Assembly (NCBI RefSeq): GCF_037975245.1
Contig: NC_092580.1
Location: 20,324,501 to 20,388,500 of the forward strand
DNA length: 64,000 nucleotides
Source of the DNA: Apostichopus japonicus
Lineage: Eukaryota; Echinodermata; Holothuroidea; Aspidochirotida; Stichopodidae
Direction: 5' to 3'
Shown here: piece after piece, positions 38,201 through 49,800 of the stretch
Layout of the letters: the number at the start of each line of letters is the position of its first letter
Position numbering within the stretch: the stretch's first letter is position 1
Notes under the pieces: generated by a model
What the model was told of the DNA's origin: nothing
Database searches by the model: none
What the model saw: only the letters and a program-made list of their open reading frames with translations
Program-made: the position numbers and the translations under genes

Positions 38201-38818
38201 GGAGGAAAGAGCTATCTGGTGGCCTCTAGTAGCTATGGCAACTTCAGAATTAGAGAAATTGATAACAAGATCCGAGAGACGTTGATGACGAGGGTTGTTC
38301 GAGAGATAAGTGAGATGTCGGATGACGATTTCATGGAGAAGATAAATGATCAAAAGAGAAAGATGTACAGAGATCTTCAGAAAGAGAAAATGAAGAGGAT
38401 TAGGCATTTAGAAGCCGGTCGTCATGACTACAGCAGCACAGAATACCACCTTCATTGCATTGATTGCAAGGCATTTGCATGTTCTTCGAGAGATATCTTC
38501 CTGGTGAAGGGTACCTATCGTGTCGTTAGAAGCATCGAATTTAGAAGGGATCGAATAGAGACTTACAAAATGGACGAGCCAAGGATGATCAAACCCAATG
38601 AAATGGCTGTTGGAAATGTTGTTTGTAAAAAGTGCAGGAAAGCTTGGGGAGGAATGATAATATTAGATGAACAAAGCTTAGTTGTAATAACCATCTCTGG
38701 CTTTGAGGTCCGGAACGTCACGACAGGGGAGGTCAACACTTATCCTAAATGGAAAAAAGCACCGTTTATGTCCCCAAATTATGATGATGATGACGATGAT
38801 GATGATTATGACCTCTGA
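23274..38818 (+). CDS. RIG-I-like receptor (MDA5/RIG-I family), 1008 aa, 15 exons
   Basis: Exons: 23274-23379, 24441-24578, 25870-26226, 26887-27078, 27472-27582, 28926-29134, 29556-29795, 30452-30535, 31813-31972, 33043-33141, 33608-33777, 35408-35540, 36621-36851, 37524-37685, 38184-38818. Every junction is GT/AG and phases close to 1009 codons with stop, near human MDA5 length. Residues 1-80 and about 85-200 are two CARD-like helical domains for signalling. The helicase core has Q-motif LRSYQ, Walker A APTGTGKT (338-345), DECH (445-448), TAS (484-486), SRALLFTRT (about 702-710), TNVVEQGVDV and QVKGRSRA (795-802). The C-terminal RNA-binding domain carries C889/C892 and C945/C948, the expected zinc tetrad, then an Asp-rich tail. 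It should bind cytosolic double-stranded RNA, hydrolyse ATP and signal through CARDs. MDA5 versus RIG-I orthology is not decided here. The MTQ block before motif V is not recognisable. Confidence 0.95.
25079..25335. repeat. 50-bp tandem repeat with internal hairpins (receptor intron 2)
   Basis: Five copies start near 25080, 25130, 25180, 25231 and 25282. Each has AAAGTTGAGGTGCCAC and then CACTCTTG-CATGAC-CAAGAGTG, an 8-bp inverted repeat around a 6-base loop. Copy 3 has changes in the left arm. The stretch stays open on both strands but lies wholly in an intron. Confidence 0.9.
27731..28345 (+). mobile_element. Non-autonomous DNA transposon copy A (receptor intron 5)
   Basis: Closely similar to 57740-58290, sharing for example gaccggtctgttaggggttg, gatccacaggagatg and gccatttccggtgatctggg. 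The right end reads CCTGGATATGCCCCTG. The left terminus with the GCGTAGCCAGG motif seen in copy B is absent, so this copy is truncated at its left end. No transposase. Confidence 0.78.
29915..30085. repeat. 46-47-bp tandem repeat (receptor intron 7)
   Basis: The motif acacaatggtaaaatggcc recurs near 29926, 29972, 30019 and 30065 together with tatgtagaatatgtggtcct. About 3.5 copies; entirely intronic. Confidence 0.85.
31500..31760. repeat. 70-92-bp tandem repeat (receptor intron 8)
   Basis: Three diverged copies share ttaaaggcaacctgtaaatt, tactacaccaagttgaaaga and tccttt. The anchor ggcaacctgta falls near 31536 and 31606, with a variant near 31698. Unit length changes through an insertion in the second copy. 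Confidence 0.78.
32020..32325 (-). mobile_element. tRNA-derived SINE (receptor intron 9)
   Basis: On the minus strand the element has GGGGTTCGATTCCCGGCC, a good B box (about 32248-32265), preceded by a degenerate A-box region (about 32285-32320). The body extends to an AT-repeat tail near 32010-32050 on the plus strand. It differs in sequence from the SINE at 12240-12512, so it is a second family. Confidence 0.75.
32722..32806 (+). mobile_element. Short Penelope terminal fragment with decayed hammerhead (receptor intron 9)
   Basis: This 85-bp insertion matches the Penelope terminal region at about 7482-7571, including acttgtcatttagcct and cctgct-ggat and acgtcaggccaact. It is flanked by a perfect 11-bp duplication AATAACCTCAG (32711-32721 and 32807-32817). 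The ribozyme core is changed: CTGAAGA reads ATGAAGA and GAAA reads TAAA, so cleavage is unlikely. It is truncated at both ends relative to the full element. Confidence 0.85.
35078..35345. repeat. 66-bp tandem repeat (receptor intron 11)
   Basis: Four copies share aaacacataacattaatt, aaagcaaaaattgctcatta and ggtgagaatgttgagtaatt. The first anchor falls at about 35079, 35145, 35212 and 35278, so the period is 66-67 bp. Confidence 0.9.
35955..36173. mobile_element. Possible small hAT-like MITE (receptor intron 12)
   Basis: The left end CAGGGGCGTATCCAGG is a typical terminus of the family seen at 57672. A candidate right end, CTGGATTCCTG at about 36163-36173, is only a partial inverse, and no clear duplication flanks it. 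Ends are tentative. Confidence 0.3.
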
Positions 38819-41800
38819 AGAAAGCTTAATCCTTTTACTTTCCTAACTTGATCGATGGTTACACAGTATAAAACATCAATTGCAATTTTTATTGTACAAG
38901 TAATTTGTTTTGTATATACAGTAATCTGTCAATTTCAGCAATAACATTATAGGCCTTACAAGGTGGAACAACAATTTCTAGGTACGCTGAAATGGCCACA
39001 CATTTATACAAACTCAAAAGAAGCTATGACGCCATTTTTGGCGTTTTGCGAGCACCGCTTTTCGTGTTAATAATACTGATGACACATCCATCATATTCAT
39101 AAATTTACTAGGTACGTGTTTAAAATGTACTGAGATCAACACTAGAGGATGGTATACCGTAAATAAGCAGTAAAATGATGGTCTTTGAATCGGTATATGT
39201 TGTTATTTGTCAATTATTGAGAATATGGGACAAATTTATTCAGTAGTTTATTGCAAATGGTCGCCAGTGCATGCTTATCATCAACAGATATCTTTTTCAA
39301 TGGATATGAAGCTTTCGTGAATATCTAATTTTTGGGATTTATTTTCTGTAAGAAAGGAACACACACTTCCCTTCTTCACTTAATGTTAAAAAAAATATAG
39401 GGTTTACAAAAGTAGAAGGTAGTGGTTGCATTTACAGAACTAACCAACCAACTTATGTTGCTTTCATTTGGAGTGTACAATTTGAAAAATATTTTTATTG
39501 CATGTTATATTGTGTATTACTTTCTGTTTAACAATTCATTGTGGAAATCATTGTGAAGGGTGTGTGTGTAGTCGCTGGGATCAGGGGTAGGTGTGAGGAG
39601 GGCCAAGTGTGGCAATAAATGCTACAGTCCATTACATTGCAATGAGCGCAGCGCACTACCAATCCCTGCAGCTGCGAACAAAGGTTACACTGGGTGTAAC
39701 TTGCAAAAAAAAACCTGCGGCGGGCATTGATTGAGCGTGTGGAACGCTTCACTTAGTCTTGGTTTATCAGTGAGTTATCAGTAAGTTTTGTTTACAAATT
39801 TTTCGCAATTCGCTCGTTCCGGGCGCACTTCCTTAGGCCTGCGTGAGTGCAAATGGGTTGGAAATTTGTACTGGTTGGATGGGTTGAAGACATGGATCGG
39901 AGAAAGGGAAATTGTTTACATATAATATAACATATCAGGAATACATACATACAAATATCGCCTCCTCCCTTAGGTTGCAGGGGTTACAGCAGTATGATTC
40001 CAGACATAGCCTCATACCCATATGCACTGGTGATGGAGACTACCAAAGTGTGCGTCAAGAGGGGTGGCTTGTCAGATGCCGATTTTCTGTGCTTGTTTTT
40101 TCTCAATTGCCAATTTCAGTGATATGGTGTGCGGGGTGGGGGTGGCACTGAGGTGTTTTTGACCACCACTTGAATCTTTTTATGTCTTAAAATTAGTACT
40201 TAAAGCAAAAAATCTTTCTTCTTAACATTTCAAGACTTATACAAAACACACTAAGAGCTATGTAACAATAGTAATGATGTCTGTAACATGAAATTTTACG
40301 ATGAGGTAATTACCATTCGTCATTAATGTTTTGTGCCCATCTCTATTTTTTCCCTGCAAATAACCGGTCGTTTACAAGTAGACTTATGGACTTTTCTTGT
40401 CACCTCTAACAATTGCTCATTAAGGTATTTTAAGTCCTCCCTAATTCCGGGTATCACTTCTACAACTTTTGCTATATTTTGTGACACAAACCTTTTCCCG
40501 GCAAACTGCTTCTTTACTATATCTTTAAAGAAAAAGTGAAAAAACTTGTTCCCCCCCCCCCCATATTTTTAAAGTAAGAACAACGGAAGGGCCGTATGGG
40601 TGACGATGAATGAATAAGAGAAAACTTAAGTATATCAGATACACTCGCAGCTAAATTAATGTTCCTTATATAATATCATATAACAGAGTTGTATTAAAGT
40701 TTGAAATGTTAGAGATATGTGCTTCAGAATTGCAAAAGTATAACGATATTTCTTTTTGTAATTAATGTAAATTTGTTAATGTGTGTGACTATAAGAACCA
40801 CTCACTGAATCTCATTTTACAATGGCGGGAGGGGAGAAGCGAGACGTAGGTCATAATTTATACCAGCATTTCAATACCCCTCCACCCCCCCCCCCCCCAC
40901 AATTTATTGGGTTAATAGAGAATGATGAAACAAATGGGAAATCACTAAGTACATAATAAAACTAAATGTTTCATTTATATTCTGTGTGATATTTGCCTTA
41001 TTGTCTGTCTCCTTGTCAACTACTGACTTTAAAGGGTGTGAAGACTCGCGCAAAAAGAAACGTCTAATGCCGGTAATCTGACCTAGTTTCGAATGAGGTG
41101 TAACAGGAGTGTTAGACACCACCATTGATCCCAGAAAATACATGCACAGCTTGCTACCGTCAGTAGTTAGACACTAGTGTACAGTCTGTACATACAGGTG
41201 CCGTCAATACCCACAGCACAGTGTATAAACGATACAGACGACAAGCACAATAACATAAAAAGCTGTATAGGACACCAAACAGAAAACTTATGTACAACAA
41301 CTGCCAGTTCAAACAATCCGCCACCGATCACAAAATAATAAAAACATAGAGAGAAGCCATAGAGAGAAGAAGATAAAAGCAATCACCATACCTCTACACT
41401 TCTACGGGTACCAGACAGATGATACCTGAATTGCGATCCGACCCTGGTAACTAAATTAATGGCTTGGATTGATGACTTATAAGTGTGGATATTAGTACAT
41501 GGTTTGGTAACAATGAAAGCTGGAAGCAGACTACACAGACATGAAACAGGTGGTAAAATTATTGAGAATGGCGAGTATTTATTACTAGATGTTCACAAGT
41601 CTATGGCAAAACTGGTGGCATAAAATGCATTTTATTTTACAGATTTTTGTCTTATACAATGTGGTTACATATCTCCATTTCATAAGCCCAGGGTAAAATT
41701 GTTCAGCAACGTAGGAATACATGTTAAAAACGACTCAAATATATAGTGAGTCAAAACGTCTGATCATGCAAGTCAAACTATTGTTTTTTCATAATATTTG

Positions 41801-43824
41801 TTTTAGGATAGTATTTTTCTGCACATACTGCCAGTCGTAAAGAGCGATATTAGGCTAGAACTTATTTTCTTAATATAAGATATGAACCTATAAGCGTCTA
41901 AAGGGCATCAGATAAAACGGCTGGACTACTTAGTCTATCACACCGACGGTCATTAGGTCAGTTCCTCAAATAGAGTTTATGCAACAAGTACCTCGGTAGA
42001 AATCAAACCAAGACTTTTATGGTCTCCGATAACATAATTAACAATGCATTACAACTTAGTAAAGACAAATGGCATTGAAAGCCATTCAATGTTTCTATTT
42101 ATATGAAGTTAAAATAACATTAAGATCCGATTGCATCTGAAATAAAAACAATGGATACATATGATTTTAACCATTTAGGCCTGCACAGAGGAGATGATGT
42201 CATCATTAGTTTAGTCTTAAAGGAGCACTCTAGACATTTTAACATACTTTAATGTGTAACCGGAAAAGCTATTATAGAAACATGACTAGCAGCAAGTTTG
42301 TTCCCTTTTTGTTGGACTATTAAAAATCAAGAATTTTGCCTAAAGCCATCTTTTATAGTGAATAGCATATGATAGAGCTGAAATTTCCTTCATCATTTTG
42401 TTAGTAATGAAGAATTCTGACATGGCTCAAACTCGAACCTGTGACAATGCACATAGTAAGAAAAGTAGTGAATAGCTTTCAACAAGACAGTTGAAACAAA
42501 AAAATTTAAGTCAAAAATGGAAGAGTCAATCTGGTTGTGAAACAGCATAAACAAGTCTTGATTTCTTTAGGCATATATTTAGCATTTTTAAAGATAAGAT
42601 ATATCGATAGTGAAACATTTGTTAAATATTAATAGTGGGAATATTCACATTCACTGCTTTTTCTGCATAATGATCTTATAAGCATACACTAGTGCGTGCA
42701 TTAACTTCATCTTTAATCGCACAAAATGTAGGTCAATGGAGGTTCATTTACAAAATCTGTAGCAGAATTTATGGGCAACTTTTGTAGTTACACCTTTTAT
42801 ATTTTACTGAAAGGTGAAAAGTTGGGGATCTCAAAATTCCTAGTTTTATGATATTTTATGGTAATAATGTATGCAAATATGTAAATTAAGCTGCTATTGG
42901 TATTCTTGGGTATTTAAGAATATTACTTCATTACAATCATTTATTTTGTAAATTTCTGTAGATATGGTTTGATTCCTCACAAATAGATCTTTCAAATGCT
43001 AACCATTTTTTCCACATTTGATGAAAATATTAGAAGAAAAAAGTGTATAAGGAAATTATTTTGTGTGGTACGTCATCCAAATCTACAGAAAATGACTTAA
43101 TTTTTTTTTTTTAATTGATCACACTAAAAGAACCCTCCATAGACGTTTCTTCACAAAATGAACACAATATGAATATTACTCCATAATTTCGTGAAATTTT
43201 CAAGAATTTGTGCCCCAGAATGTTTTTTTTTCTTGACTCAGTATCAATCAAATATTCAGAACAATTTGTGACATTTCAACATTGTCATCAATCTACTTTT
43301 GACTTCTTAAGCTAATGAACTTTATGATCATGAGATTCAGAAATTGGTTCCAAATATTGACTCAAAAAATTGACCCAGAAAAGGGTGACACCACCATGAA
43401 AGGACAAAGAGTTTCTGTGAATTATTTCTGTTTATCTTGTTTCTTGTATTAAATCTCTTAATGATTGGATCTAAGATTTATGTTTATGGTGACATGTAAT
43501 CCTTCAGCATCTACCAGTATTATTAATTATGCTTTGCTAGATTCAAAACAGATAGTAAAATTTATTTTCATTTGTAATTATACGTTTTTCAAAGACAAAA
43601 TATACAGAAATGCTACAAGATGGAATACTACAAGAAAAGGCACTGTAATTGCATATTAAGTAAATATAGGAATTAGAGTAAGAAAGAGAAAAAAAGCATT
43701 CAGTTCAAAGAAGAATGTGAAAAAAAATTGAAATTTCATATGAATCATATGATAGTAGTACTGTTAAATTTACATTCAATCCATCGATTTAATATGAAGA
43801 ATTGATTGGTTGTCATCACATTGT
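38819..43824. other. Intergenic between convergent receptor and ETHE1 genes
   Basis: The two genes face each other, so their 3' untranslated regions should lie near the two ends of this stretch. Apart from the dispersed repeat at 41028-41208 and C-runs near 40548 and 40881, I see no gene. Short open frames here have no domain or splice support. Confidence 0.45.
41028..41208. repeat. Dispersed 180-bp repeat, copy 1
   Basis: Starts TTTAAAGGGTGTGAAGACTC and shares most of its sequence with 50592-50770 in the same orientation, including ccggtaatctgac, gttagacaccacca and gcttgctaccgtc. No coding capacity; the family is unknown. Confidence 0.78.
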
Positions 43825-46800
43825 TCATTTTGGTGGAAGGTCAATGATTCCACACACCAAATTAGCTGGCAAGGCTTTATCTAGAGAGAGAGAGAAAGTA
43901 AGATGGAAAACAAAAGCACATTGTGAGGAGGAAAACTCCATGGAACAATGCATTAACTCTTTTGGGGAATATTTATATGTTTTTACGTGTATTTATGTGT
44001 TTTAAAAGCCCCTTTTTCGCTTGGCCAAACTGCACAAGTAAATACCCTGGACTATTCAATCACTCAGAGAGTTTACATGCTTGTATGTGCTTTCATGCGA
44101 TCTTGTTAATTTGATTCAGAGTTCTGTAAAACGATACAGATCACACGCTTGATGACCAATACGACATCCTGCTCCGTAGAAATGCTAGAGAGCCCCACTT
44201 AGTCTCATTATTAAATTAGCTAAATTGAAGGAGACAATTTTATAGTAATTACTTTTAAACACAATTAAATCTAATTATTTGAAAGGAAAGAACACTAGTC
44301 AAGCTAACAAAAGATCTTAATTCAGGGATTTTATCATCAAACTATTATCAAAGGTTCTTCAAAATCAGCTCAAGAAAGAAGCTGTTATAAAGTATAGGAT
44401 ACCTCACAGTTTTATAACTTACCAATGGCCTTTGGATATGGCAGATTAAGTTCCTTCATAATCTTGATAAAGTCCTCCAGAGATTTACTCAGTCTAGGAT
44501 TGAACGCCTTTTCTTCCTTCACTGTTGTAACAGTTTGCCCTGTTTCAAAATGTTTGCAAAGATCAAGATTAAATACTAAGTACTTAAATCCATTGACTGG
44601 CTAAGAGCTTTGAAGCAATCACCAAACAATGCACCCACTGACAAGAACTTGGGTTGAGTGAACTTTTGAAGATAATGGGTTTTACAGTTGTCTCTCAATT
44701 TTTAAACCTCTAACCTTTATAAACTTTAACAACACCATCAATCCTGTTTCGATTTTCAGTGCACTCCGGTACAATAGTTTATGTTCCCAGGTATCTAATA
44801 TCTCTCCTTTAATAATTGAGTATAGTCACTACATGGTGACACTAGATTGTGGCAAATACAGAACGAGACGCCCAGCATTTCTGATGGTCATCAACATACA
44901 GGCTGCCTTCCTTTAATAAATACTAATCCTGCTGTTTATTAAACCTATTAACTTGATAAATCTGGACTATACATATAAAAATATCAATACCTCCTGACAT
45001 TGCATATGATGTATGCCTTAATGATTCCAAAAACAAAGCAATGGTTGTAGTAAAAACTAACACATGAAGTCACAAAATTTCTTGACCTATTCTGAAACCT
45101 TTTGGATAATTCTCTTAGCTTCTTAAAAAAACATGGGTCTTTCAATCTTTGTACCTTTTGCAAGATCTTCTGCAACAGTGGGAAGGATATATAGACAGGG
45201 GAAAGATGGAATGCAGCTATAGCGTGTGGACAGGTAATTCAGTAGATACACAATAGATACGATTCCTTACCGTTGTAGTCGTGGGCAGGATAGAGGAGGG
45301 TATCGTCTGGTAGGGAAAGTATCTTCCCATGAACAGAGTTATACAGAGTCTGTGGGTCACCTGATAGATTGAAAGATTGAAATAGTTAATTGAAACAATT
45401 GGGCACTGACATAAATTAGCAGCATGCTTCTGACCTTCATCGTGAATTAAACAGTGACAAAAAATGAAAAGGTAAACCAGCCAGAATTGGCAGTAAGAAC
45501 CAGGAGGGCAAAGCAACTTTTTATGGTCAGTTAGAAAAAATGCTTTGTACATTCATTGAAATGTCAGGCCATCACAGAAATTGTTTAAATCTTTCAGAAG
45601 ATTAACAAGGCAGTTTTCCAAATATTTGAATAGGCAACAAGGCATATATTTTATTTCAGAAATGACAGAAAACAGGAAACATTCATGAGATCATTCTTAA
45701 AATTTACTTACGATCTTCACATATCCAAAAGTTGCTTAAGAGCTATTTTCTGTCGCAAAGTTTGCAATTTTCTTTTAGCACACTGCCATCAGTTAATTTG
45801 AGGCCTGGAAACCCATTTAAATTGACATTAAAAGATGAATTCTGAAAGCCCCTACAAATTTAGTAAATTCACTTTCTCAGCAACTCTTAAATTTCTCTTT
45901 AATAGCAAAGGATATTGGATGAGATTGGGAGAGGAGTCCATGTGTAACCAACAAATTCTGGAGGAGCAAAGACATTTCTCAATTCAAATCAGTGGCCGTG
46001 GGAGTAAAATGTCTTGAGATAATATACAACCATTTTAATTGGTTAACAAAGTTTCATTAAAAAATCTTATGTTGGGATTGCCATGCCAGTCACAGTGCAG
46101 TACCTTGCATAAAGTGTCATTCTGGTATAATTTGAAAAATGGCATGGCAGGGAACTTAAGGTAATCTGGTCTTTTGTTTTTTACTTAAAAGACAGACAAA
46201 CTTGACTTTGATCTTCATTTGTTCTGAAATCCTAAGCTGATCGTCAAACTGTTGTATTTATGTTCTACCTTCTTGAAAGTCGGTCCTCCCGCAACCTCTG
46301 ATCAACAGAGCATCTCCAGTAAAAGCCATGATGGGTCTGCTGCTATGGTGCATAATGTAAGTGACACAACCATTGGTATGGCCAGGTGTGGTAGCTACCT
46401 GGATAGCCTAGTAGTATAGCAACAAACATTACATAATTTATTAAATAATAATAAATTGATATCGATCTGGGAACATTATCAAGAACCATTCAAAGAGCTG
46501 GGAACTGTTTGGTTACGATGGGATACACGCCCAAGAACATCACGGTGACAAGTCCCGTGTTCTCTGTCAGTTGAGTGATTAATCCCTTGGTTAGAGGCAA
46601 TGCCTATATAGCCATTTATTTTGCTGGGGGTGTCAGTCATTGTCCCTTATTTGTATTGATTTAGTCACCATTTATCTTTTAAAAAAACATTAGATGGCAA
46701 AATATCTATGAAAATATATTTGCTGAGGAAAAATAACACTGATTTTCCTTTTCAACAGTCAAGGTTTTGAAACTACAGTATTAGCCATTATACTGGGGTA

Positions 46801-49800
46801 CTGGCAACACTCAAAAGCTCAAACTCTTCTTCTCCAAGAGTAAATGAGAATACTACTAACTGTACATGGCCATGGTACATTGTGATGTAAGTAAAGTTGT
46901 ATTTGGACACAAATGGCCAAAACATGCAGCATCCCATTTCATTTTTCACATTCAATATTCCCACCGTAAACTACATGTGCAGTAATTATGATCAACTTCC
47001 ATAATTCCATAATGGACATTTAGTATCTGAACATTCAACAGCAAATCTTTCACAGGTCTATGTATAAATGCAGCATGCATTGCAGCACAGATGCAATATT
47101 CCCACCATTATATTAAAATGTAACTATGACCAATTTGCAAAAAGGATATTTAACATCTGCATTATGAATATTCAACACCAGATACTACAAACTTGTATAT
47201 AGACACAAAATCTCTGACATATGAACCATTCTTTTTTAGCATGGCTTCAATGTTTCCTCCATGTATTGCACACTCAGTAAACTATGATTCATTCTTTGTA
47301 ATATACATTTAACATCTGTATCAACTTAATATTCAACAGCAGATATTTCCAAATTTTGATTTGGACAAAAATGTCTCCAACACATGATATTTTTTTCTTC
47401 AGGATGGATTCAATATTCATTTCATAAATACTACCCTGTATTAATGATCCAATCTACATAATGAATATTCAACAGCCCTAGCTAGAAGGTGACATCATGG
47501 GTCTACTTGGTTGCATTTTAGTTACTGTGTACACCGATAACTGTACAGTCGAAAGGCAAACAGATGCAAATTAGCCAAATAATTCATCAGTTGATTATAA
47601 ATTCCCACGAAATGACAATTTTTGTTGAATATTCACTGCAAATATAAACACTATTTACCAAATTTCCAAACTCGATTGATTCACCGTCCTCGACATAAAT
47701 ATCTGCCTGAGCACCGCTGGCTTTACTGATGATGCTCTTGCAAGTTGGAAGTTTCTTCTTTAATTCTCCAGTGCCGGTGATGTGGTCGGCATGGCAATGG
47801 GTGTTAACTAGAGGAAAAGAAGAAGATGAAAGATGAAAGGAAAAATGTGACGTTGTTGTGACTTTGTATTATAGTGCACTTCTTATATGCTATGTCACTG
47901 AATTATATTAACACATCATATTAAAATTTCAATTTTCCATGTGGTACTATAAGCTACTGAGTTCTATTGCATGCATGTATATATTTTATTGGTCATAATT
48001 AAAAGCCCTAAAATTTTCAGGAGATGAAAAGACAAAGAGCTGTTAAATGATAAATTGTAAACATAGCATTTTAAGAAGAAATTTCATTCCATTTGAAAGA
48101 TATCCCTGTTTTGATGTTCCTCCATACACAAGAGTGGCTGAAGACTTGAGTAAGTCTAGAAATGACATCGTTCATGCAGCCAGTCCCATTTGAAGTGTAA
48201 ATCTTGCTTATATTTTTAAATGCTTTTACTCGTCATCTTATGTCCAATAGATGAGCTAGGGCTTTGCAAATATTGTTGTAACTTATTTAAAACAAGGGGA
48301 AACAAAATTCCCTAAAACTGCCACAGTGGTAAATTGTATTATGTTTATGATCATGTTCAACAATTAAAATATGAAGGGGGAAAAAAAATACTCACACATT
48401 CAAAAAAAAAAACACAAAAAAAAACAACAAATATCAGAAAAGGTAATTCCTTTTCCACGCAATGACATCACATTGGACAAAATGGTAGCCTCCAGATATG
48501 TAACTTTTTAATCCATCCTGTATCTCAAATTGAGCAAGACTGGTCGGGCAAGAATTAATTTGTTTTGGGACTTGGTCGTCACAAAGATGACATTTATCAT
48601 GGATGGTGAAGATGATAATTGCAGGTTGCATCTCGTGCTAAGGCTAAATCTGCCTGTTCACGAAAACGAATGAGTGACTTTGCAAATAGTTATCTAAAGT
48701 TGTTTCTGTTTCTAAATGAAACATCCCTTTGCCATCATAACTTCAAAATCAATCAGCTCTAAGACATTTACAGCATGTTGGTTCCCTCAACCATACATAT
48801 GATTTCCCTATGTTTTATGGATTGTTAAACTAAAAGATGTTAACTAAAGGTCTATTAGACAATGTCTGTGAGTACATTGTTGACAAGTTTGCCTTCACAT
48901 CCTGATTTAATTTTTTATACCTTATATGTTTTATGGATTGTTAAACTAAAAGATGTTAACTAAAGGTCTATTAGACAATGTCTGTGAGTACATTGTTGAC
49001 AATTTTGCCTTCACATCCTGATTTAATTTTTTATACCTTGAAAATAAAGTCCCCTGTCGATTCATCTATTAAGTGGAGCATGTAATGGATAACCCCTTAT
49101 GCTTGAGGAAACAACATCTAACAGGTGTTCTGCTCAACAACTCACACAAACCACAATTTTTATTTGACAATGGTGATGAGGGTAATTCTGTCAACTTGTG
49201 TTTGCCTGGCTTTTGTATAGACCTACAGTACTAAACTTGACATACTCTTGTCTATAGATAAGTAAAGTTATATATGTGTATGAGGCAACCGATCTGTCTG
49301 AATGCTTTGACTTGGCCAGCTCCAAGGAGTGTGTTACAAGATTGTTACTAATGCAGAGCATTGTCCATATGAGGACCTGGCTACAGCCATAAATGTATCT
49401 ACTATGTATCTTCCAAAATGTATTTAACATGAAAGTGATAACCTGAAATGTTACAGTTATTAATATTATGCATGTATAAAGACTGTAGGGGGTTAGAAAC
49501 AAGACCTCATTACTATGTAACTATGTACATATATGGATGTCTAGCTGAGTAGAAAGATAACATGGGGGAAGGGAAGGGGAGGGGGGAATGGCAGGGCAGG
49601 GAAAATGTTATATGTTTCACTAAATGTGAGTTTCTTGTTGGTGTAGTTGTGTACACATGTACTTATATGTCTGGTTGGGTAACAAGGCTGGAGGGGGGGA
49701 AGTGGAGCTCTGTTTTTATTATTATTATTTTTTTATTAGATGTTTGCCACATTCTTAGCAAATGTATATAAATTCTCGGTAGTTGGTTTAGCTGAGAGCA

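Noticed and set aside
46399-46407. Alternative acceptor for ETHE1 exon 4 that removes three residues
   Set aside because: The earlier acceptor adds AIQ and restores the expected length between the FG-L and PGHT motifs; both are in frame, so the shorter form could be a minor splice variant.
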